A DNA stretch of 6,730 nt from Phycisphaerae bacterium (GTDB taxonomy: Bacteria; Planctomycetota; Phycisphaerae; SM23-33), in the NCBI GenBank assembly GCA_030754715.1, contig JASLZV010000102.1, positions 1 through 6,730 of the forward strand, given 5' to 3'. A program made the translations under genes and the position numbers. Position 1 is the stretch's first letter. Every line of letters starts with the position of its first letter. The notes beneath the pieces were generated by a model, which was not told the origin of the DNA, did not search any database, and saw nothing but the letters and a program-made list of their open reading frames with translations. Positions 1 through 5,770 of this stretch are shown one piece after another.

Positions 1-144
1 TTTCCAGCGAACCCATCCGCCGGTCTGGACGGTGGCCGGCGGGATGATTTTCGCCCCCATAGCCCCCAATTTAATCGCCGTTTGCTCAAGGCGATCTGCC
101 GAAGCCCCGGGCGGCGATTTCCTGGAGGTGGACTTTCTTGCCAT
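1..144 (-). CDS. DUF2284-like metal-binding protein, N-terminal fragment (cut by window edge)
   Basis: An ATG at 144-142 on the minus strand opens a frame of 48 codons without a stop to the window edge. AAAGGAG (minus strand of 153-159) sits 8 nt upstream, a strong ribosome binding site. The peptide starts with a basic Ser/Pro-rich stretch (MARKSTSRKSPPG), then a short helix-like segment, then AKIIPPATVQTGGWVRWK at residues 31-48. That last stretch resembles the opening of DUF2284 (COG5423), where a 'WVRxKC..GC' motif leads into Cys clusters thought to bind metal. The Cys residues themselves would lie beyond the edge, so the family call is inference from a short match. It follows the propeller gene on the same strand after 134 bp and may be co-transcribed or have its own promoter. 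Being a real CDS start is more certain than the family name. Confidence 0.6.
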   Translation of the reverse strand, partial: MARKSTSRKSPPGASADRLEQTAIKLGAMGAKIIPPATVQTGGWVRWK

Positions 145-278
145 TACACGTGCTCCTTTGGGCTTGCCAAGGTTTACGTGGGATTGCGCAGGAAGCACGG
201 GTGCAAGCCTGGCCGACCCGCCTGGCCCGTGCCCAACTGTCCCGCTGTCCACGCATAGGTCGTTGATACTCCCGCTGT
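145..278 (-). other. Intergenic spacer between the propeller gene and the DUF2284-like gene
   Basis: This 134-bp gap holds a 7-bp inverted repeat (195-201 with 226-232), a 9-bp direct repeat TCCCGCTGT (240-248 and 270-278), the AAAGGAG ribosome binding site (153-159) and a CACGTG palindrome (147-152) in the spacer before the downstream start. No convincing sigma-70 promoter and no T-tract terminator was found. A plus-strand frame crossing it (32-316) has a peptide without recognisable family character and conflicts with two better-supported minus-strand genes. Confidence 0.5.
195..232. repeat. Inverted repeat GCACGGG / CCCGTGC, possible dispersed intergenic palindrome
   Basis: GCACGGG (195-201) and CCCGTGC (226-232) are perfect reverse complements and enclose a 24-nt loop that contains CCTGG twice. 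The element lies wholly between genes, is GC-rich, and has no T-run on either side, so it is not a textbook intrinsic terminator. It could be a structured end of the GH transcript or one copy of a genome-wide intergenic palindromic repeat. Copy number cannot be judged from this window. Confidence 0.45.
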
Positions 279-1799
279 TTACTCGATCCAGAAGGAATAC
301 AGCGAACCGTCGGTAAGATGGAAACGCAGGGCGATGAGTTGGCCCTTGAAAACGCCGATATCTCCGCCGGTCCACCCTATCGTCGCGTCGAGGTGGTCGC
401 CGCTGAGTGCCTTGCAGTCGGAAAGAGTGAAACCCTCGATGGGTCGGCCTGTCCGGTACCGCCAGAGTTCCTGATATAGGGGTATTTCGTGTTCTTCTAT
501 TATCGAAACCACCTCCGCCGACAGTTGCCCTCGCACCTCGGCGTTGACGTGGAGGGCTGAACCCTTTTGGAAGTGAACCGGCTTGGTGGTCAGGGTTCCC
601 CCCGCCGCGCCGGCATCGTAGGAGACAAACCCATCTCGCCGCAGCGTGCTCAGCCCGATAGCGTACATGCCCTCATCCTGGGGATAGCGGGAACATTGCG
701 GCACGTGATGCTGCGCCGAACCGCCGTAATAGAACCACAATTCATCGCCGCGTGCGATCGGCCCGCCCGACTGGCAGCCGAGCATGTACGCATCCCACTG
801 TCCGGCCTGCCCGCTAGGTGAGAGGAACGGCTCGCGGCCGCCTGCCCGCCACCACCGATCGCCGCTTCGGCTGCTGATCAGTTGAATGTCACACATCCGG
901 GGCATCGTGGGATGGTTGTCGTCGGAGTAATATATCTCCAGCAGCCCCAGATACATTCCCTCATAAACAAAGCCGGACATGTTATAGAAATGCATGCAGC
1001 GGTGATCCTGATCGTCCGGCACGAGGCAGGTCTGCGGCCTGGTCCAATGCTCGAAGTCGTCGCTGAAGGAGATGCTGCGAACGCGTGCCATCGGCCCGAA
1101 GTCCCCCGTTCCGCTGGGCTTCTCTATGAACTGCTGCTTGGTGAAGGCAATGAATCGGTCCTTGAGCGGATCGTACATGCACGTGTGGCAGTCGCCGATG
1201 GCCGGATCGTCGTCGGATTTATTGAGCACGGGCTCGGGCCGGGCCGACCAGTGAATTCCATCGGGAGAGTAGGCGACATAATGGCCGAAATACTTATCGC
1301 TGTATTCTTCCCTGGCCTCCTTGCTGATCGGCGCCTGAAAGGTGAACATTTTATAGCGGCGCTGCGGATCCGCCTCGCCAGGGGGGATCATCACCGAAAC
1401 GTTCTCCATGTTAAACATCTCGCGGTCAAGCAGCGACGGATCAATACCGCGATAGACGATGTTGGTCGGCCGGTCGCCTCGCGGAAAAATCTCGAGCAGC
1501 GGTTTTTCCCATTCAACGCCGTCTTTGCTGACGGCGTAGGCACAGTCGTAATCGTTGACCTTGTACCAAGCCTTGAAAAGCCCATCGACAGGATCCAGCA
1601 GAACCGTGCCATAAAGGTGGACACAGTTGTCTTCCCAGGGCAGGTCGCCGGTGATAACCGGAGTAGCCGGGTGCTTCTTCGGCTGGTGAAGCCGCCGCGT
1701 CAGCCCCTTTGTCTCAGTAACGTACAGGTCATCAACAAACAGTACGCGGTTGTCGGGTACTTGAAAGCAAAACGGACCGTCGCTGGGGAATTCCGCCAT
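279..1799 (-). CDS. Five-bladed beta-propeller glycosidase-like protein (GH32/GH43 superfamily fold)
   Basis: This 506-residue protein belongs to a large family, common in Planctomycetota and relatives, usually annotated as GH32/GH43-like or hypothetical. Four blade-type repeats are visible: SKDGVEW (91-97), SPDGIHW (178-184), SDDFEHW (246-252) and a degenerate SRSGDRWW (310-317). The propeller spans about 15-400. A C-terminal beta-sandwich follows (about 401-506), with RPIEGFTLSDC (452-462) and the ending LRFHLTDGSLYSFWIE. Asp/Glu candidates such as D23/D24, E56, E132 and D203 exist, but I cannot assign catalysis. No signal peptide is seen, so it is probably cytoplasmic. The start was chosen because AGAAGG (minus strand of 1808-1813) lies 8 nt before this ATG. 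An in-frame ATG at 1856 would add 19 residues and overlap the GH31 stop as ATGA, but lacks a good ribosome binding site. It lies 53 bp after the GH31 gene, probably in one operon. Possible role: glycosidase, phosphorylase or sugar-binding protein. Confidence 0.8.
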   Translation of the reverse strand: MAEFPSDGPFCFQVPDNRVLFVDDLYVTETKGLTRRLHQPKKHPATPVITGDLPWEDNCVHLYGTVLLDPVDGLFKAWYKVNDYDCAYAVSKDGVEWEKPLLEIFPRGDRPTNIVYRGIDPSLLDREMFNMENVSVMIPPGEADPQRRYKMFTFQAPISKEAREEYSDKYFGHYVAYSPDGIHWSARPEPVLNKSDDDPAIGDCHTCMYDPLKDRFIAFTKQQFIEKPSGTGDFGPMARVRSISFSDDFEHWTRPQTCLVPDDQDHRCMHFYNMSGFVYEGMYLGLLEIYYSDDNHPTMPRMCDIQLISSRSGDRWWRAGGREPFLSPSGQAGQWDAYMLGCQSGGPIARGDELWFYYGGSAQHHVPQCSRYPQDEGMYAIGLSTLRRDGFVSYDAGAAGGTLTTKPVHFQKGSALHVNAEVRGQLSAEVVSIIEEHEIPLYQELWRYRTGRPIEGFTLSDCKALSGDHLDATIGWTGGDIGVFKGQLIALRFHLTDGSLYSFWIE

Positions 1800-1807
1800 G
1801 TCGTGTG

Positions 1808-1813
1808 CCTTCT
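1808..1813 (-). promoter_or_regulatory. Ribosome binding site deciding the propeller gene start
   Basis: The minus strand reads AGAAGG, 8 nt before the ATG at 1799. The competing ATG at 1856 has no comparable purine-rich motif, although its ATGA overlap with the GH31 stop would permit translational coupling. The motif and spacing favour 1799. Confidence 0.6.
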
Positions 1814-1852
1814 GTGTAATGTAATTTACCGGATATCCGGCCAATCGCCTTG

Positions 1853-4018
1853 TCATGGATTTACGGGTGCAATCTCAAGGCTCTTGTCCTGCTGCGACCA
1901 ATCGTAGGAAACTTCCCTGCCGTTCAGCGATACGCTGCGGGGTTTTTTCTCAAGGTGGGCCGTAATGCGCTGAATATTCAATTTTTTCTTGGGGGCTTTG
2001 ATTTTCAAAACGCCGCCACAAAACTCCGCCCGAATGTGGCTGAGCGAAAACTTGCCGTCTTCGTAATCGAAAGTCACCCCGTCATCGTCATAGAGTCGGA
2101 ACTCGGCCTTGGCATCGCATTCCACAAAGATTTGCAGCGTCATGCCCTCATCGGTTTTCTGCCCGGTGTATTGCACCAGCGGGCCCAGTGGAACAATTGA
2201 ATTCGCCCGGACGAACAATCCGCCGCCACGGTTATCCGGCGGCCGGTACTTGATGGTCTTGGGGCCTACATAAGCCTTGCCGGTCCAATAGTCGTACCAT
2301 TTGCCCTCAGGCAAATACACTTCGTCGCTGAAACTGCCGGCCATGAACTCCCGGCCGAGGAACCATTGGGTCAGGATATTTGGCGCCTTCGGGTCGTGGG
2401 GAAATTCGAGCATCAGCGGCCTGATCATGGGCAGGCCGGTGGTGTGCGCCACGTGGGCATAGGTGTAAAGATAGGGGATGAGTCTGCTTCGCAGACGGGC
2501 GTAGTCACAAAAGATCGAATACAACCCGTCTCCCAGAAGCCATGGGTGGAGAAAATAATTCCATGAAACGACCGCGGACCAAGGCAGAAGAAAACCGTAA
2601 TGTATGCCCTCTTTGGTTGTCACCTGCATGTCGCAGGTCACCAGCGAATGGCCGGAGAGGGCAAGGTTCAGACAGGCAACCAGCGTCTTTGGGCCGCCCC
2701 CGGTATCTCCTGTCCAGGTTCCGCCATATCGCTGAAGGCCGGCCCAGCCTGCGGGAGTATAGCCACATGGCCTCCTGCCGGTGTGCTCTTTGAATCCCTC
2801 GTACATCTGCTGACTGTAGAGAAGCGGATAGAGATTGTGCATTTCCTCGTCGGCCATTCCATTGCCCCAAAGTCGATCCGGATGGTCGCAGACCTGCAGC
2901 CCGCCGTCCTGCTTGAATAAATCGGCCCCCTGATCCACAAATTTCTTCAGGTGCTCAAACCAGGGCTCATCCGGCTTGGTGTATAAATCCAGGCGAACCG
3001 GTTCGGTAAAGTGCAAATCCTTTTCGGTATCGTCTTCCATAAATCCCTCCGGCGCCTTGACGCGCGGCTGAGGCTTGTTGCCGAGTCGTCTTTCCGCTTC
3101 GTAACTGAGGTCATAGTCATTGCAAAGCCACAGTTCCAGTTTATATCCCAGCCGTTTGAGCGCGTTGTAAAAGTTGTCGTCGCGATACGCCGGCATGGGA
3201 AATCGTTCCCTGCTCCACTGCTTTTCGACGCTAAAGTCGTAATCCTTGTCCATCCAGCCCGGCTCAAGTCCAATCACATCGCAGGGAATGTTTCGATCCC
3301 GGAAATTCAACGCGTCGCTGATAACCTGAAAGTCATCGGCCTGCTGCCGGCAGATAAACCACAGGCCGAAGGACCACTTGGGAGGCAGCACAGGCCTGCC
3401 CGCCAGCTCGGTGTAGGCGGCCAACAGCCCCTTAAGGTCAGCCGCGTGGAAAAAATAAATATCCAGATTGCGGTCGGGAACGTAGAGGGCAAGTTTTCGC
3501 TTGTCACTTGCCCCCATGTCCCACACATGGCTGAACGTGGTGTTAACCAGAATACCGTAGCCCCTGGTGCTCATCAGAAACGATATGGGAATATAGGAGG
3601 CAACGTTCACAATGTGCATATTGGCTTTGGTGCCTCGGTGTTCGATCCGCTCCCTGGTCTGGTCGCCCAGGCCAAAAAGCATCTCGTTTTTCGAGAGCCC
3701 AAATTCTGTCACAAAGCCGCCCTCAGGCAGGGCCCTTGCCTTTCCCTCCAGAATCATATTGCCCTTCTTGTCCCGAAGCGCCAGCGTGGTTTGCTCGCCC
3801 TTCTCGAAGGAAAACACGGCATTTTGCGTCTTCAGCGTGACGGTGTCGCCGTCGCTTGCTTCCCGGGCATCCGCGGAATCCCAGTCATTTTTCAGGAAGC
3901 CGTACCGGTTCAGGGCGGATCCCGGCGATTGGCCCTGGCCAAAAAGCGAGAATCGAAAGATCGATGCTGAGCATGCCTGTCCCCGAACTATCCAGCGACC
4001 ATTTACATCCGCGCCCAT
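1853..4018 (-). CDS. Glycoside hydrolase family 31 (alpha-glucosidase/alpha-xylosidase-like), atypical active site
   Basis: This 721-residue protein has the GH31 layout: N-terminal beta-sandwich (about 10-205), (beta/alpha)8 barrel from LPPKWSFGLW (211-220) to about 540, proximal beta-sandwich, and a distal DUF5110-like domain (about 625-690, with FRLYDDDGVTFDYEDG). The likely nucleophile is D371 in LFKQDGG. The likely acid/base is D438 in WTGDTG, preceded by LQRY (428-431). GH31 enzymes hydrolyse alpha-linked sugars with retention. Departures from the family: the Arg of the usual 'SRS/TRS' motif aligns with P422, the 'DIGGF' region reads CDMQV (462-466), and the late 'RxH' reads FLH (489-491). 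The substrate may therefore be unusual. No signal peptide or membrane segment is seen, suggesting cytoplasmic action on imported oligosaccharides. The start at 4018 follows AGGAGGT by 6 nt. An upstream in-frame ATG at 4042 has no such site. It is the first gene of the leftward group. Confidence 0.9.
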   Translation of the reverse strand: MGADVNGRWIVRGQACSASIFRFSLFGQGQSPGSALNRYGFLKNDWDSADAREASDGDTVTLKTQNAVFSFEKGEQTTLALRDKKGNMILEGKARALPEGGFVTEFGLSKNEMLFGLGDQTRERIEHRGTKANMHIVNVASYIPISFLMSTRGYGILVNTTFSHVWDMGASDKRKLALYVPDRNLDIYFFHAADLKGLLAAYTELAGRPVLPPKWSFGLWFICRQQADDFQVISDALNFRDRNIPCDVIGLEPGWMDKDYDFSVEKQWSRERFPMPAYRDDNFYNALKRLGYKLELWLCNDYDLSYEAERRLGNKPQPRVKAPEGFMEDDTEKDLHFTEPVRLDLYTKPDEPWFEHLKKFVDQGADLFKQDGGLQVCDHPDRLWGNGMADEEMHNLYPLLYSQQMYEGFKEHTGRRPCGYTPAGWAGLQRYGGTWTGDTGGGPKTLVACLNLALSGHSLVTCDMQVTTKEGIHYGFLLPWSAVVSWNYFLHPWLLGDGLYSIFCDYARLRSRLIPYLYTYAHVAHTTGLPMIRPLMLEFPHDPKAPNILTQWFLGREFMAGSFSDEVYLPEGKWYDYWTGKAYVGPKTIKYRPPDNRGGGLFVRANSIVPLGPLVQYTGQKTDEGMTLQIFVECDAKAEFRLYDDDGVTFDYEDGKFSLSHIRAEFCGGVLKIKAPKKKLNIQRITAHLEKKPRSVSLNGREVSYDWSQQDKSLEIAPVNP

Positions 4019-4024
4019 AGTGGA

Positions 4025-4031
4025 ACCTCCT
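4025..4031 (-). promoter_or_regulatory. Strong ribosome binding site of the GH31 gene
   Basis: The minus strand reads AGGAGGT, ending 6 nt before the ATG at 4018. It is a near-perfect anti-SD match and lies inside the extra N-terminal extension that a start at 4042 would imply, so 4018 is the better start. Confidence 0.75.
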
Positions 4032-4096
4032 GATGTTTTCAAGGGTGCCTTTGACCCGAACCGCCGACATTACCGACCCGGCCTTTCAAACGAGCA

Positions 4097-4125
4097 CTTC
4101 TGCACCATCGTGATTGATTTGTCAA
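4097..4125 (-). promoter_or_regulatory. Candidate promoter for the GH31 group
   Basis: The minus strand has a perfect -35 hexamer TTGACA at 4125-4120. With a 17-bp spacer the -10 position reads CAGAAG (4102-4097), only 3 of 6 matches to TATAAT. It is placed correctly, about 80-100 bp upstream of the GH31 start, but the weak -10 makes it tentative. Confidence 0.25.
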
Positions 4126-4195
4126 CCCGCGAACGAAAAATGCCCGCACACCGCCAACAGGCGGCACGCTTCATCCGGAGAATCGCAAAGAATGC

Positions 4196-4223
4196 GTGAA
4201 TCTGCGGCCCGGGCCGGTAGAAT
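4196..4223 (+). promoter_or_regulatory. Candidate promoter for the oxidoreductase/amidohydrolase group
   Basis: TAGAAT (4218-4223) matches the -10 consensus at 5 of 6 positions. A 16-bp spacer upstream gives GTGAAT (4196-4201), 3 of 6 for a -35. A start near 4230 would leave a leader of about 105 nt containing the dyads at 4245-4271. The 12-bp palindrome at 4205-4216 lies in the spacer, a plausible operator position. Confidence 0.22.
4205..4216. repeat. 12-bp perfect palindrome CGGCCCGGGCCG
   Basis: CGGCCC followed by GGGCCG is a perfect dyad in the divergent region, overlapping the spacer of the candidate plus-strand promoter. It could be a repressor half-site pair, but in GC-rich DNA such palindromes also arise by chance. 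Confidence 0.3.
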
Positions 4224-4251
4224 CATCGCCGAGTGGCGGCCCTTCACCGCG

Positions 4252-4271
4252 GTGCGCCGGGATCCCCGCAC
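4252..4271 (+). other. Imperfect GC hairpin in the oxidoreductase leader
   Basis: GTGCG (4252-4256) pairs with CGCAC (4267-4271), and GGG (4259-4261) with CCC (4264-4266), interrupted by an unpaired CC. The inner loop is tight, so the innermost pairs may not form. The overlapping palindrome CACCGCGGTG (4245-4254) could compete for the same bases. No T-run follows, so it is not an obvious terminator. Confidence 0.3.
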
Positions 4272-4335
4272 GGCGGGACGGACCCGAGACTTGATACACA
4301 CGACAAGACGCTGATGAAAAGAAGGAACAGCCGAC

Positions 4336-5724
4336 ATGGCCGGTGATACAGGTGTCTATCGCTTGGGGTCCAGGGATATCCCGGTATTGGGGGATTTCGA
4401 CGTTGTCGTGTGCGGCGGCGGCCCGGCAGGGGTGCCGGCGGCAATGGCTGGACGCCGTCAGGGATTGAGCGTTCTGCTGGTCGAGGGGCTGGGGCAGCTC
4501 GGCGGGATGGGCACAGCGGGCATGGTGTCTCTGTGGCTCGGCGGGCGCACCGGCGATTGCAACCGCTGGGTGGTGGGCGGAATCTTCCGGCAGATGGCCA
4601 CCGAAGCGGCCCAGCGGGGATTCGCCCTGCTGCCGCAGGCGCAGGCGAACCGGAAATATCACCCCTTCGGCTGGAAAGATCACCTGCTCCACGGAATTCC
4701 CTTCGATCCATTCGCCATGGCCGCATACCTGGACGAAAAAGTCACCGAGGCCGGGGTGGAGGTGCTGCTGATGACGCAGGCGTTCGACGCCGCGGTGGAG
4801 GGCCGGCGCATCACTCACGTGATTCTGTGCAACAAGAACGGTCTGTCAGCGGTGAAGGCCAAGGCATTCATCGACGCCACCGGCGACGCCGACATCGCCG
4901 CCCGCAGCGGCTGTGACGTGATCGCCGGCCGCGAAGAAGACGGGCTGATGATGCCGGCGACACTCATGTTCATCGTGGACCGGGTAGATCAAGACGCGCT
5001 GAGCGCCTATATACACCAGCACGAGGCGGTACGATTCGCCGACGAGATAAGCCGCCTTCGGTCCGCCGGGAAGTGGCCGTTCCCGTACGACATTTTCATC
5101 TCCATCCAATTGACCGAAAAGGGCACGATGCTGATCAACACATCGCGGCTGTGCGGGGTGGACGGGACGGATGCGGCTTCGGTGACGGAGGGGTTGATTC
5201 GCGGGCGGGCCGAGGTACGGCAACTGCTGGTCATCATGCGCGAACACTTCCCCGGATTCGCCAACGCCCGCCTCAAGGCAGTGGCGCCGGCGCTGGGTAT
5301 CCGCGAGACCAGACGAATTTGCAGCCACTTCACTATGACGGTCGATGACGTGCTCAATGGGCGACAATTCCCGGACACAATCGGCTTTTCCTCATACGAA
5401 TGGGACGTTCCGGACGCCAAACGCCCCAGTTATCAGGCCATGCACAAACAGGACGTCCCAAAACCGACCGTCACGCCCATCCCCTACCGGATCATGATCC
5501 CGCGCCCCATCGAAAACCTGATCTGTCCCGGTCGGCCGGTGAGCGTGGAGCACCAGGTCCTCGGGCCACTGCGCGTCATGGGGCCGTGTTTTGCCATGGG
5601 CGAGGCGGCCGGGCAGGCCGCCCGGCAGGTCGTTCGCCACGGTGTCGCCTTCGGGGAAGTAAACGTGCAGGAGCTTCGCGACGAATTAAAGGCCAACGGG
5701 GCCATCGTGGATTGGGACCAGTAA
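4336..5724 (+). CDS. FAD-dependent oxidoreductase (PF12831-like)
   Basis: This 462-residue flavoprotein has an N-terminal Rossmann dinucleotide motif, DVVVCGGGPAGVPAA (22-36, GxGxxG-type core 27-32). E50 at the end of the second strand is the usual ribose-binding acid, followed by GQLGGMGTAGMV (53-64). A second FAD motif is DATGDADIAARSG (180-192). The C-terminal segment, GRPVSVEHQVLGPLRVMGPC (399-418) then FAMGEAAGQAA (419-429), is typical of PF12831 FAD oxidoreductases that sit beside glycoside hydrolases in PVC bacteria. The substrate is unknown; sugar or glycoside oxidation is inferred from context. No Tat or Sec signal is seen, and no CxxC Fe-S cluster. AAGGA (4322-4326) lies 9 nt before the ATG, supporting this start. 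It heads the rightward group, 46 bp before the amidohydrolase. Length is in the family's usual range and the protein looks intact. Confidence 0.88.
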   Translation: MAGDTGVYRLGSRDIPVLGDFDVVVCGGGPAGVPAAMAGRRQGLSVLLVEGLGQLGGMGTAGMVSLWLGGRTGDCNRWVVGGIFRQMATEAAQRGFALLPQAQANRKYHPFGWKDHLLHGIPFDPFAMAAYLDEKVTEAGVEVLLMTQAFDAAVEGRRITHVILCNKNGLSAVKAKAFIDATGDADIAARSGCDVIAGREEDGLMMPATLMFIVDRVDQDALSAYIHQHEAVRFADEISRLRSAGKWPFPYDIFISIQLTEKGTMLINTSRLCGVDGTDAASVTEGLIRGRAEVRQLLVIMREHFPGFANARLKAVAPALGIRETRRICSHFTMTVDDVLNGRQFPDTIGFSSYEWDVPDAKRPSYQAMHKQDVPKPTVTPIPYRIMIPRPIENLICPGRPVSVEHQVLGPLRVMGPCFAMGEAAGQAARQVVRHGVAFGEVNVQELRDELKANGAIVDWDQ

Positions 5725-5740
5725 CGGCGGTCCCCCGCCG
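5725..5740 (+). other. Perfect intercistronic hairpin directly after the oxidoreductase stop
   Basis: CGGCGG (5725-5730) and CCGCCG (5735-5740) form a perfect 6-bp GC stem with a TCCC loop. The stem starts on the base after the TAA stop. No U-run follows, and the next gene's ribosome binding site is 17 nt downstream, so it is more likely an mRNA-stability or translation-level element than a full terminator. Partial attenuation is possible. Confidence 0.5.
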
Positions 5741-5770
5741 AAGCAAGGACAGAGACAGGAGTAAAGAATC

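Larger units (their letters stand above)
4019..4335. promoter_or_regulatory. Divergent intergenic control region
   Basis: The 317 bp between the two divergent first genes must carry promoters for both directions unless transcription enters from outside. Visible elements are a TTGACA on the minus strand (4120-4125), a TAGAAT on the plus strand (4218-4223), a CCGCC/GGCGG hairpin (4151-4164), and three GC-rich dyads: 4205-4216, 4245-4254 and 4252-4271. Open frames here (for example 4114-4314 plus) are Arg-rich, have no family character and no good ribosome binding site, so I call no gene. No regulator gene lies in the window. Confidence 0.6.

Noticed and set aside
195..232. Intrinsic terminator for the GH31/propeller transcript
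   Set aside because: The stem is GC-rich, but the loop is 24 nt and no U-run follows on the minus strand.
32..316. 94-codon plus-strand frame at the left edge
   Set aside because: It overlaps two minus-strand genes and an intergenic repeat; the peptide is low-information and Pro/Arg-rich, with no good ribosome binding site.
882..1907. 341-codon plus-strand open frame antisense to the propeller gene
   Set aside because: It lies opposite a well-supported gene with recognisable motifs; its own peptide has no domain pattern. Long antisense frames are expected in GC-rich coding DNA.
3011..3970. 319-codon plus-strand open frame antisense to the GH31
   Set aside because: It mirrors the GH31 coding strand and shows no family motif; the GH31 has catalytic motifs and a strong ribosome binding site.
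4114..4314. Possible small gene (66 codons) in the divergent region
   Set aside because: Arg/Ala-rich composition, no ribosome binding site, and it spans the likely promoters and dyads.
4291..4319. Plus-strand promoter with TTGATA at 4291
   Set aside because: A 17-bp spacer puts the -10 at ATGAAA, overlapping the ribosome binding site and leaving almost no leader.
4171..4818. 215-codon minus-strand frame overlapping the oxidoreductase start
   Set aside because: It is a shadow of the FAD-binding domain coding region, with a Pro/Arg/His-rich peptide and no motifs.
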